Positions 10,172 to 18,010 of a stretch of 64,000 nt of DNA are shown here, one piece after another. Below the pieces are notes generated by a model that saw nothing but the letters and a program-made list of their open reading frames with translations, ran no database searches and was not told where the DNA came from. Position 1 is the stretch's first letter. Each line of letters opens with the position of its first letter. Both the position numbers and the translations under genes were made by a program. This stretch comes from Acidovorax sp. Root219 (GTDB lineage: Bacteria > Pseudomonadota > Gammaproteobacteria > Burkholderiales > Burkholderiaceae_C): the NCBI RefSeq assembly GCF_001428665.1, contig NZ_LMIJ01000023.1, forward strand, positions 89,287 to 153,286. Direction: 5' to 3'.

Positions 10172-11176
10172 TCAGGCGGCGGCCCGTGGGGCCGTCCATT
10201 GGAACGAGGGGTGCGTGGGGGGCCGCACGCGGTGCCGGCGCAGGTCCATGAAGCGCAGCAGTGCATCCACCAGGTCGTCGTCGGTGCGCAGCTCCAGGGT
10301 GTCGGCACCGGCCTTGGCCAGGCCCTCGCGCAGCACGGCCTCGCGCTGGGCCGCCAGGCGGGCAAAGCGGTGGCGAAAGCCGCTGTCATGCGTGTCCACC
10401 TGCAGTTGCTCGCCGCTCTCGGCGTCGCGCAGCGTGACCAGGCCCACGTCGGGCAGCTCCAGCTCCAGCGGATCGAGCAGGCGCACGCTCACCACGTCAT
10501 GCCGGCGGGCCAGTTGGGCCAGGGGCTTTTCCCAGCCGGGGGCGCTGATGAAGTCGGACACCACGAACACCGTGGAGCGCCGGCGCAAGGTGCCCAGCGC
10601 CCCCTGCAAAAGCAGGTGCAGTTCGGTGCTGCCCGATTGCAGTGGGGGCGCGGGCTTGAGCAACTGGTGCACCAGGTGCAGCACATGGGCGCGGCCGCTG
10701 CGCGGGGGCAGCACGGTGTCCACGGCGCGCGTGTCGGCACCCCCTGCGCCGTAGAGCATGGCGCCCACGCGGTTGCCGTGGCGCGTGAGCAGGCGCGAGA
10801 GCACGGCCACGAAGCCGATGAGGATGTCGCGCTTGGCGTTGCCCTGCGGGCCGAAGTTGACCGAGGGGCTCAGGTCCAGCAGGAACCAGGCGGACATCTC
10901 GCGGTCTTCGGTGAACACGCGCACATGGGGGGTGTTCAGGCGCGCCGTCACATTCCAGTCGATGTGGCGCACGTCGTCGTGGGGCTGGTACTCGCGCAGG
11001 TCCATGAGGTCCAGGCCGGCCCCGCGCATCAGCGTGCGGTAGTCGCCCTGCAGCAGCCCGTCGAGCCGGCGGATGACACTCCACTCCAGCTGCCGCAGCA
11101 GGCGGTCGGCCTCGCCGGGCAGGGTGGGCAGCGCGCGCGCGGCGGTGGCTGCGGTGTCAGGCGGCTTTTTGCTCAT
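10172..11176 (-). CDS. DUF58 family protein of a MoxR operon
   Basis: A 334-residue soluble protein with the DUF58 core: the GDYRTLMRGAGLDLMDLREY block near residue 50, followed by HIDWNVTARLNTPHVRVFTEDRE and a VWA-like fold without a membrane helix (SAWFLLDLSPSVNFG resembles a degenerate MIDAS). DUF58 proteins nearly always pair with MoxR ATPases and VWA proteins, as here. The start overlaps the end of moxR by 20 bases and the stop is 20 bases before the VWA gene, so the three genes form one translational series. The molecular function is not established. Confidence 0.87.
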   Translation of the reverse strand: MSKKPPDTAATAARALPTLPGEADRLLRQLEWSVIRRLDGLLQGDYRTLMRGAGLDLMDLREYQPHDDVRHIDWNVTARLNTPHVRVFTEDREMSAWFLLDLSPSVNFGPQGNAKRDILIGFVAVLSRLLTRHGNRVGAMLYGAGGADTRAVDTVLPPRSGRAHVLHLVHQLLKPAPPLQSGSTELHLLLQGALGTLRRRSTVFVVSDFISAPGWEKPLAQLARRHDVVSVRLLDPLELELPDVGLVTLRDAESGEQLQVDTHDSGFRHRFARLAAQREAVLREGLAKAGADTLELRTDDDLVDALLRFMDLRRHRVRPPTHPSFQWTAPRAAA

Positions 11177-12173
11177 GGTGCAAGGGCTTGGCAGGGGCGG
11201 GCACCTTGGCCATGATGCGCGTGATCAGCGCATCGGCGTCCAGGCCCTCGGACAGCGCCTCGTACGACAGCGACAGCCGGTGGCGCAGCACGTCGGCCGC
11301 CAGGTCGGTCATGTCCTCGGGCAGCACGTAGCTGCGCCCGCGCAGCATGGCCAGGGCCTGGGCGCCTTCGGCCAGGCAGATGGTGGCGCGCGGGCTGGCG
11401 CCGCAGGCGATGAAGGGCGCCAGGTCCTTGAGGTCGTGCCGGGCCGGTGCGCGCGTGGCGGCCACCAGCTTCACGGCGTATTGCAGCAGCGAAGGGTCGA
11501 CATACACGCTGCGGCATTCGGCCTGCAGCGTGGCCAACTGGGCCGTGGTGGCCACGGGAAGCACCTGCACGGGATCAGCGAGCGCGCGCTGGGCGATCAC
11601 GAACTCCTCTTCCTCGGTGGGGTAGTCGAGCAGCACCTTCATCATGAAGCGGTCCACCTGGGCTTCGGGCAGGGCGTAGGTGCCTTCGGTCTCGATGGGG
11701 TTCTGCGTGGCCATCACCAGGAAGGGCGAGGGCACCTTGTGTGTTTCGCCGGCAATCGTCACCTGGCGCTCCTGCATCACTTCGAGCAGCGCGCTCTGCA
11801 CCTTGGCGGGTGCGCGGTTGATTTCATCGGCCAGCAGCAGGTGGGTGAATACCGGGCCCAGGGAGGTGCTGAACTCGCCGGTCTTCTGGTTGTACATGCG
11901 CGTGCCCACCAGGTCGGCGGGCACCAGGTCGGGCGTGAACTGGATGCGCTTGAAGCTGCCCTGGATGGTGCTGGCCAGGGTCTTCACGGTGAGCGTCTTG
12001 GCCAGGCCCGGCACGCCCTCGACCAGCAGGTGGCCCTGGGCCAGCATGGCCACCATCACGCGCTCCAGGAAGCGGTCCTGCCCGACCACGACGCGCTTGA
12101 CTTCGTAGAGCACCTGCTCCATCAGCGTGGCGGTGGCGGCATTCGATGCAAACGGCTGCGGGGTCGGTTCCAT
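11157..12173 (-). CDS. MoxR-family AAA+ ATPase
   Basis: A 338-residue AAA+ ATPase of the MoxR class, whose members act as chaperones in assembly or activation of protein complexes with VWA partners. Walker A is EGVPGLAKT at about residues 52-60, Walker B is LLLADEINRAPAKVQ, sensor 1 is MATQNPIETEGTY, and the C-terminal lid domain follows. The family-typical length and intact motifs indicate an active ATPase. It lies between the serine protease (39-base gap upstream) and the DUF58 gene (20-base overlap), and may be co-transcribed with the protease. Confidence 0.93.
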   Translation of the reverse strand: MEPTPQPFASNAATATLMEQVLYEVKRVVVGQDRFLERVMVAMLAQGHLLVEGVPGLAKTLTVKTLASTIQGSFKRIQFTPDLVPADLVGTRMYNQKTGEFSTSLGPVFTHLLLADEINRAPAKVQSALLEVMQERQVTIAGETHKVPSPFLVMATQNPIETEGTYALPEAQVDRFMMKVLLDYPTEEEEFVIAQRALADPVQVLPVATTAQLATLQAECRSVYVDPSLLQYAVKLVAATRAPARHDLKDLAPFIACGASPRATICLAEGAQALAMLRGRSYVLPEDMTDLAADVLRHRLSLSYEALSEGLDADALITRIMAKVPAPAKPLHHEQKAA

Positions 12174-12212
12174 GGGACTCCTTGCGAGGATGGGGTGCGT
12201 ATTGAAGGGGGG

Positions 12213-13148
12213 TCAGAAGGGCGACATGCCCACGGCCGACGCCGCGTTCTCGATGGGCACGGCAAAGCCGATGCCGATGAAGGTGCGTGCTGGCGTGGGG
12301 TTCAGGATGGCGGTGACGATGCCGATCACCTCCCCATCCATGGTGACCAGCGGGCCGCCCGAGTTGCCGGGGTTGGCCGCCGCGTCGAACTGGATCAGGT
12401 TGCCCAGCTCGCGCTTGCCTTCGGGCGAGGTGAACTGGCGCCCCAGGCCCGAGATCACACCCGCCGAGGCCGATGGGCCGATGCCGAAGGGAAATCCCAC
12501 CACGGCGACCTGGTCGCCGGGGCGCAGGTCGTTGGTGGAGCGCAGGGAGGCGGCCTCCAGGTCGTCGGGCACCTTGTGGGCCTGCAGCACGGCCAGGTCG
12601 TTCTCGGGCTGTACGCCGGTGATGGTGGCCGTGGTCTGCAGCCCGTCGTGGAAGGTCAGCTGGATGCGATCGGACCCCTGCACCACGTGCAGATTGGTGA
12701 GGATGATGCCTTTGTCGACGATCACCACGCCCGTGCCCACGCCGCGCTCGACCTCGTCCTTGCCGTTCTTGCTGCGCCCGAAGCCCACCACGCGCACCAC
12801 CGAAGGCGCGATGGTCTCCACGGCGCGTGCGGCCGCCGAGGGCAGGGTGGTGGTTTCCAGCGTGCGCAGCACCGCCTGGTCGATGTCTTCCTGGGTGAGT
12901 TTGCGGGGCACGCTGCGCTGGTTCAGCCACACGCTGGTGACGAGCAGGGCCGCCAGCACCAGCAAGGCGCCCCACAGGGCGTAGAGGTTGCGGCGCGAAA
13001 GGGTGACCGCCTGGGGCCTGCCGGCGGGCTGGCTGGTGGCTGGCGCCGTCGGGGCTACCGGTTCCGAGGGCGCAGCATCGCTCGGGGCCGCAGCCCCGGC
13101 AGGGCGGCGGGCGGGGCGGGAGCTGCTGTAGACAGTGGGTCTGGGCAT
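12213..13148 (-). CDS. Membrane-anchored S1C (DegP/HtrA-like) serine protease without PDZ domain
   Basis: A 311-residue protein with a Pro/Ala-rich cytoplasmic N-terminus, one membrane helix (LYALWGALLVLAALLVTSVW, about residues 55-75) and a periplasmic trypsin-like domain. The catalytic triad is visible: His in TNLHVV, Asp in ENDLAVL and Ser in NPGNSGGPL. The protein ends shortly after the protease fold, so the PDZ domains usual in DegP/DegS are absent. Regulation must therefore differ from DegS, perhaps through the linker or neighbouring proteins. It stands at the head of the MoxR-DUF58-VWA operon, suggesting envelope quality control, which is inference. It is divergent from tatD over about 100 bases. 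Confidence 0.88.
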   Translation of the reverse strand: MPRPTVYSSSRPARRPAGAAAPSDAAPSEPVAPTAPATSQPAGRPQAVTLSRRNLYALWGALLVLAALLVTSVWLNQRSVPRKLTQEDIDQAVLRTLETTTLPSAAARAVETIAPSVVRVVGFGRSKNGKDEVERGVGTGVVIVDKGIILTNLHVVQGSDRIQLTFHDGLQTTATITGVQPENDLAVLQAHKVPDDLEAASLRSTNDLRPGDQVAVVGFPFGIGPSASAGVISGLGRQFTSPEGKRELGNLIQFDAAANPGNSGGPLVTMDGEVIGIVTAILNPTPARTFIGIGFAVPIENAASAVGMSPF

Positions 13149-13252
13149 CCTGTCACCTTCCGATACACCATGGCATGGCGCATGTTTTCACAGTAGCACG
13201 GATCGCGCCCCTGTGCATACCCCGGGGGTTTCCATCGTGCATCATGTTTGCC

Positions 13253-14113
13253 ATGAACTTCTGGATAGATACCCATTGCCACCTGGATGCACCCGAACTG
13301 GCCTCCGACACCGACACCGTGCGCGAGCAGGCCCGCCAGGCCGGCGTTGGGCATTGCGTGCTGCCTGCGGTGGAGCAGTCCAACTGGGATGCCGTGCGCG
13401 CCCTTGCGCACCAGTATGGGGACAGCTACGCCTTGGGCATCCATCCCCTGTACACCGGACATGCCGCAGATGGAGACCTTGAACTGCTCGGGCAAGCGCT
13501 GGAGCAGCATCGGGAAGACCCGCGCCTCGTCGCCGTGGGCGAGATCGGGCTCGACTATTTCGTGCCGGGGCTGGATCCGGCCCGGCAGGAGCACTTCTAC
13601 CGTGCGCAGCTCCAGCTGGCACGGCGCTTCGGGCTGCCGGTGATCCTGCACGTGCGCCGTTCGGCCGACAAACTGCTCAAGGGCCTGCGCGAGGTCCGGG
13701 GCCTGTCGGGCATCGCCCATGCCTTCAACGGCAGCGAGCAGCAGGCCCAGGCCTTCGTGGACCTGGGCTTCAAGCTCGGCTTCGGTGGGGCGGTCACCTA
13801 CGACCGGGCCCTGCAACTGCGCCGCCTGGCCGCCCAGTTGCCGCTCCACTGCCTGGTGATGGAGACCGACTCTCCCGACATTCCCCCGCACTGGCTCTAC
13901 ACCACCGCCGCCGAGCGCGAGGCGGGCCGGCCCCAGGGGCGCAACACCCCGGGCGAGCTGCCACGCATCGGCGAGGTTGTGGCCGAACTGCGCGGCATGA
14001 CCGTGCAGGCGCTGGCCGAAGCCTCCACCGCCAACGCGCTGGCGGCCCTGCCGCGCGTGGCCTCGCTGCTCCAGACCCGGCAAGGGGTGTCACGGTCTTT
14101 TACCGATTCGTGA
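13253..14113 (+). CDS. TatD-family metal-dependent hydrolase / DNase
   Basis: A 286-residue TIM-barrel metallohydrolase. Metal-binding motifs are in place: DTHCHLD at residues 5-11, GEIGLDYF near 100, HVRRS near 130, HAFNGS near 160 and METDSPDIP near 205. TatD proteins are cytoplasmic deoxyribonucleases implicated in DNA repair and turnover. The ATG at 13253 (MNFWIDTHCHLD) is preferred. The in-frame ATG nine bases upstream (13244) is equally readable, and no strong ribosome-binding site separates them. Confidence 0.9.
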   Translation: MNFWIDTHCHLDAPELASDTDTVREQARQAGVGHCVLPAVEQSNWDAVRALAHQYGDSYALGIHPLYTGHAADGDLELLGQALEQHREDPRLVAVGEIGLDYFVPGLDPARQEHFYRAQLQLARRFGLPVILHVRRSADKLLKGLREVRGLSGIAHAFNGSEQQAQAFVDLGFKLGFGGAVTYDRALQLRRLAAQLPLHCLVMETDSPDIPPHWLYTTAAEREAGRPQGRNTPGELPRIGEVVAELRGMTVQALAEASTANALAALPRVASLLQTRQGVSRSFTDS

Positions 14114-14184
14114 CGATCAATCTGGGTTTTTAGCTATATATTTGATAGTGATCGGGTGCCCGTGCATCCGGCCCTCCACGCCGC

Positions 14185-14742
14185 ATGCCTGCCCCCATCA
14201 CCCCGTTGCCACCCCACGATACCGACGCTCCCGCTCTCCGGCTGGTCGGACTGCCCGCCGTGGTGTCCGCCAGCACCGTCGTCCTGGTGCTGGGCAGCTT
14301 CCCTGGTGCCGCCTCGCTGCGCGCGCAGCAGTACTACGGCCATCCGCAGAACCACTTCTGGCGCATCCTGCAGGCCATCTGGCCGCAGCACCCCCTGCCC
14401 GGTCCTGCCGGACCCGCCAGCTATGCCGGGCGCTGCGAATGGCTGCTGGCGCGCGGCCTGGGCCTGTGGGACGTGTATGCCAGCTGCGAGCGCGAGGGCA
14501 GCCTGGACGCAGACATCCGCCATGCCGTGGTGAACGATTTCGCCTCGCTGCGCGCCGTGGCGCCGCGCCTGGCCGCCATCGCCCACAATGGGGGTGAGAG
14601 CTTCAAGCACTCCGCGCGCACCGCAGCCCTGGGCGTGCCGGTGTACAAACTGCCGTCCACCAGCCCGGCCAATGCCTCCTGGAGCTTCGAGCGCAAACTG
14701 AACGCGTGGGCCGAACTCATGGCCCGCCACCAATTGACCTGA
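14185..14742 (+). CDS. DNA-deoxyinosine / uracil glycosylase (UDG family 6, HDG)
   Basis: A 185-residue UDG-superfamily glycosylase. The GSFPGAASLRAQQYYGHPQN block at about residues 36-55, followed by HFW, is the hallmark of the hypoxanthine-DNA glycosylase group, which removes deaminated adenine (and in some members uracil) from DNA. The second active-site region is IAHNGGESFKHS, and the C-terminal motif LPSTSPANASWS is present. Its stop codon directly abuts the ATG of the next gene in the same frame, so the two are probably co-translated. It follows tatD by 71 bases, giving a small DNA-maintenance cluster. Confidence 0.87.
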   Translation: MPAPITPLPPHDTDAPALRLVGLPAVVSASTVVLVLGSFPGAASLRAQQYYGHPQNHFWRILQAIWPQHPLPGPAGPASYAGRCEWLLARGLGLWDVYASCEREGSLDADIRHAVVNDFASLRAVAPRLAAIAHNGGESFKHSARTAALGVPVYKLPSTSPANASWSFERKLNAWAELMARHQLT

Positions 14743-15504
14743 ATGACCCGCAAGAAAACCAGCCCCATCGAACTGCCCGAAGTCAGCGTCTCCGACGATG
14801 GCGAGGTGCGCCACCTGCACCTGGGAACGCCCTGGATCCAGGGCTCCATGCGCGTGGCCGAACCCTTCGCGCTGGAGCTCGAATACGTGCAGCGCATGAT
14901 GGCCTGGCTGCTTTTCGTCGAGCCCGCTTCGGTGGGCAAGCGCCACGCCATGCAACTGGGCCTGGGTGCCGGGGCCATCACCAAGTTCTGCCACAAGAAG
15001 CTGCGCCTGTGCGCCACCGCCATCGAGCTCAACCCGCAGGTGGTGGCCGTGTGCCGCCAGTGGTTCAAGCTGCCGCCCGACGGCCCCAAGCTGCGCGTGG
15101 TGCTGGCCGATGCGGCCAAGGAGATCCAGAACCCCATGTGGCTGGGCACGGTCGATGCGCTCGCCGTGGACCTGTACGACCACGATGCTGCAGCCCCCGT
15201 GCTCGACAGCCCCGATTTCTACGCCGATTGCCGCGCCCTGCTGTCCGAGGACGGCAGCATGACCGTGAACCTGTTCGGTCGCTCCTCGAGCTACGAGAAG
15301 AGCTTGAAGAGCATGGCCAGCGCCTTTGGCGACGATGCGCTGTGGGCCTTCAAGCCCACGCGCGAAGGCAACACCGTGGTGCTGGCCCAGCGCACGCCCA
15401 CGCGGCCCAAGCGCACCGAGCTGGCCGCCCGGGCCGAGGCCATCCAGGAGCGCTGGGGCCTGCCCACCACCAAGTGGATGCGCGTTTTCAAACCGGTTGC
15501 CTGA
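14743..15504 (+). CDS. Spermidine-synthase-like (polyamine aminopropyltransferase fold) protein
   Basis: A 253-residue Rossmann-fold methyltransferase/spermidine synthase relative. It shows a nucleotide-binding glycine stretch (MQLGLGAGAITKFCHKK, about residues 68-84), an acidic ribose ligand in ATAIELNPQVV, and a DLYDHD segment where spermidine synthases carry catalytic aspartates. It lacks a clear full spermidine-synthase active site, so the substrate is uncertain; many such proteins are annotated as spermidine synthase only by fold. It begins at the base after the glycosylase stop. Confidence 0.72.
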   Translation: MTRKKTSPIELPEVSVSDDGEVRHLHLGTPWIQGSMRVAEPFALELEYVQRMMAWLLFVEPASVGKRHAMQLGLGAGAITKFCHKKLRLCATAIELNPQVVAVCRQWFKLPPDGPKLRVVLADAAKEIQNPMWLGTVDALAVDLYDHDAAAPVLDSPDFYADCRALLSEDGSMTVNLFGRSSSYEKSLKSMASAFGDDALWAFKPTREGNTVVLAQRTPTRPKRTELAARAEAIQERWGLPTTKWMRVFKPVA

Positions 15505-15564
15505 ACATGGTGCACCCGACTCCTTCGTCCTGCCCCGTCCACCCCCTCTGAGAGGTCTGCAGAC

Positions 15565-17373
15565 ATGAGCACCGCCGTCATCCCCCCCGTCCCCGCCGCC
15601 AAGGCGGCCATCAAGCCGGTCAACCACATCGGGCCCGTGGACTGGCGCCGCATGGTCGAATGGCTGAGCGCCGATGGCGTGATCTCCCAGGAGGAGGCGC
15701 AGCGCACCATTGCCCGCTGCTCGCAGGCCGAAAGCTCGCAGCCGGCCCTGGTGCGGCTGGCTGCGGTGGCCATGACGCGCGCCTCCGATGGCAAGCCGCT
15801 GGACATCGAACTGCTCACCGAGTACCTGGCGCAGCGCGCCGGCCTGCCGTACATGCGGATCGACCCGCTTCGGGTGGACGTGGGCCGGGTCGCCGACACC
15901 ATGAGCGCCACCTATGCCGAGCGCCACAAGGTGCTGCCTGTGCAGGTGACCCCCAAGGAGGTGGTGGTGGCCACGGCCGAGCCCTTCGTCGATGACTGGG
16001 TGGCCGAGGTCGAGCGCCAGGCGCGCCGCACGGTGCGCCGCGTGGTGGCCAACCCGCAGGACATCCACCGCTTCACGGCGGAGTTCTTCGCGCTGGCCAA
16101 ATCGGTGCGCGCGGCGCAGAAGGCGGGTGGCGCATCGGGCGGCAGCAGCTTCGAGCAACTGGTGGAGCTGGGGCGCAGCAACAAGCAGCTCGATGCCAAC
16201 GACCAGGGCGTGGTCAAGGTGGTGGACTGGCTCTGGCAGTACGCCTTTGACCAGCGAGCCAGCGACATCCACCTGGAGCCACGGCGCGAGCAGGGGGTGA
16301 TCCGCTTTCGCATCGACGGTGTGTTGCACCCGGTCTACCAGATGCCCATGGGCGTGCACAACGCGATGATCTCGCGCATCAAGCTGCTGGGCCGCATCGA
16401 CGTGGTGGAAAAGCGCCGCCCGCAGGACGGCCGCATCAAGACCCGCAACCAGCGCGGCGACGAGGTGGAAATGCGTTTGTCCACGCTGCCTACGGCCTTT
16501 GGCGAAAAGATGGTGATGCGGATCTTCGATCCCGACAACACCGTCAAGGACCTGGACGCGCTGGGCTTTGCGCAGCACGACGCGGCGCGCTGGGAGGCGC
16601 TGGTCAAGCGGCCGCACGGCATCATCCTGGTGACCGGGCCCACGGGCTCGGGCAAGACCACCACGCTGTACTCCACGCTCAAGCGCGTGGCCACGGAAGA
16701 GGTCAATGTGAGCACGGTGGAGGACCCGATCGAAATGATCGAGCCGAGCTTCAACCAGACCCAGGTGCAGCCGCAGCTCGATTTCAATTTCGCCGAAGGC
16801 CTGCGCGCGCTGATGCGCCAGGACCCGGACATCATCATGGTCGGCGAAATCCGCGACCTGGAAACGGCCGAGATGGCCATCCAGGCAGCGCTCACGGGCC
16901 ACCTGGTGTTCTCCACGCTGCACACCAACGACGCGCCTTCGGCCATCACCCGCATGATGGAGCTGGGCGTGCCCTCGTACCTCATCAACGCCACGCTGCT
17001 CGGCGTGCTCGCGCAGCGCCTGGTGCGCACCTTCTGCAAGCAGTGCAAGCAAAAGGACGAGTCGGCCGACCGCGAGGCGCTCAGCGCCTTCATCAAGCCC
17101 TGGAAGCTCAGCGGCGCCTACCAGCCCTACAAGGCCGTGGGTTGCGTGGACTGCCGCATGACCGGTTTCCAGGGCCGCATGGGGCTGTACGAACTGCTCA
17201 CGGTGAGCGAGGCGCTCAAGGACAAGATCACCACGGCGCCCTCGATGGAAGCCCTGCGCCGCCAGGCCATCACCGACGGCATGCGGCCCCTGCGCCTGGC
17301 CGGTGCGCTGCGGGTGGCGGAGGGGCTCACGACGATCGAGGAAGTGATGTCCGCAACGCCACCCATGGACTGA
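15565..17373 (+). CDS. GspE/PulE/PilB-type secretion ATPase, orphan
   Basis: A 602-residue type II secretion / type IV pilus assembly ATPase. It has an N-terminal GspE-N (MshEN-like) domain at about residues 30-190 and a C-terminal hexameric ATPase with Walker A GPTGSGKTT at about 358-366, the Asp box, Walker B (DPDIIMVGEIRD) and His box (LTGHLVFSTLHTNDAP). A tetracysteine zinc site follows (CKQC and CVDC). All catalytic parts are intact. No gspF, gspG, pilC or other secretion genes are in the window, so its pseudopilus partner must be encoded elsewhere. The start ATG lies behind an agagg sequence. Confidence 0.9.
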   Translation: MSTAVIPPVPAAKAAIKPVNHIGPVDWRRMVEWLSADGVISQEEAQRTIARCSQAESSQPALVRLAAVAMTRASDGKPLDIELLTEYLAQRAGLPYMRIDPLRVDVGRVADTMSATYAERHKVLPVQVTPKEVVVATAEPFVDDWVAEVERQARRTVRRVVANPQDIHRFTAEFFALAKSVRAAQKAGGASGGSSFEQLVELGRSNKQLDANDQGVVKVVDWLWQYAFDQRASDIHLEPRREQGVIRFRIDGVLHPVYQMPMGVHNAMISRIKLLGRIDVVEKRRPQDGRIKTRNQRGDEVEMRLSTLPTAFGEKMVMRIFDPDNTVKDLDALGFAQHDAARWEALVKRPHGIILVTGPTGSGKTTTLYSTLKRVATEEVNVSTVEDPIEMIEPSFNQTQVQPQLDFNFAEGLRALMRQDPDIIMVGEIRDLETAEMAIQAALTGHLVFSTLHTNDAPSAITRMMELGVPSYLINATLLGVLAQRLVRTFCKQCKQKDESADREALSAFIKPWKLSGAYQPYKAVGCVDCRMTGFQGRMGLYELLTVSEALKDKITTAPSMEALRRQAITDGMRPLRLAGALRVAEGLTTIEEVMSATPPMD

Positions 17374-17503
17374 TTTTCGCGCTTCGTACAGAGGGAAAAC
17401 GCGCGGTCCCGAGTGTTACCGGGTGTAGGTGGAATCCACATCCGATAAGCCTCCTGTTGCCAGCACAATCGCACGGTTGTGAAATCCGCATAGGAGACAT
17501 ATC

Positions 17504-17992
17504 TTGCAAATCAAGAGTCAGAAAGACTTTTTTTCCGGCCTCATGTTCATGGGTGTCGGAGTCGCGTTTGCGTGGGGTGCCACCACGTACAACGTTGGCA
17601 ATGGCGCCCGCATGGGACCCGGGTACTTCCCGCTCATGTTGGGGATCCTGCTGGCCATCATCGGCAGCGTGATCACGTTCAAGGCCACTGTGGTCGAAAC
17701 AGTGGACGGCGACAAGATCGGCAAGTGGGCCTGGAAGCCCCTGTTCTTCATCCTGGCCGCCAACTTTGCCTTCGGCATTCTGCTGGGCGGCTTGCCCAGC
17801 CTGGGCATCCCGGCCATGGGCCTCATCGTCGGCATCTACGCACTGACCTTCATCTCCAGCCTGGCTGGCAATGAGTTCAAGGCCCGCGATGTTTTCGTTC
17901 TTGCCACCGTGCTCGCCATCGGCAGCTACGTCGCCTTCGTCTGGGCGCTGAAGCTTCAGTTCCCGGTGTGGCCCAGTTTCATTTCCGGTTAA
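17504..17992 (+). CDS. tctB: Tripartite tricarboxylate transporter small membrane subunit TctB
   Basis: A 162-residue hydrophobic protein with four to five membrane segments and the TctB-type opening (DFFSGLMFMGVGVAFAWGA, then a GARMGPGYFPLMLG motif). In TTT systems TctB accompanies the large TctA permease and a periplasmic TctC binding protein. The TTG start at 17504 is supported by a taggag ribosome-binding site with a 7-base spacer; no ATG is available near it. tctA follows after 18 bases. No tctC gene is found here. Confidence 0.88.
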   Translation: MQIKSQKDFFSGLMFMGVGVAFAWGATTYNVGNGARMGPGYFPLMLGILLAIIGSVITFKATVVETVDGDKIGKWAWKPLFFILAANFAFGILLGGLPSLGIPAMGLIVGIYALTFISSLAGNEFKARDVFVLATVLAIGSYVAFVWALKLQFPVWPSFISG

Positions 17993-18010
17993 GCCAGGAG
18001 CACCCACACC

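Noticed and set aside
13175..13252. Upstream extension of the TatD gene
   Set aside because: The added residues do not resemble TatD, and the family begins just before the DTHCHLD motif.
14134..17052. Very long minus-strand open frame antisense to gspE and its neighbours
   Set aside because: It is rich in Arg, His, Gly and Ala without domain motifs, and is explained by the high third-position GC of the real plus-strand genes. Similar cases at 17327-19657 (-), 38006-41056 (+), 44370-47099 (+), 11073-13196 (+) and 59743-61776 (-) were rejected for the same reason.
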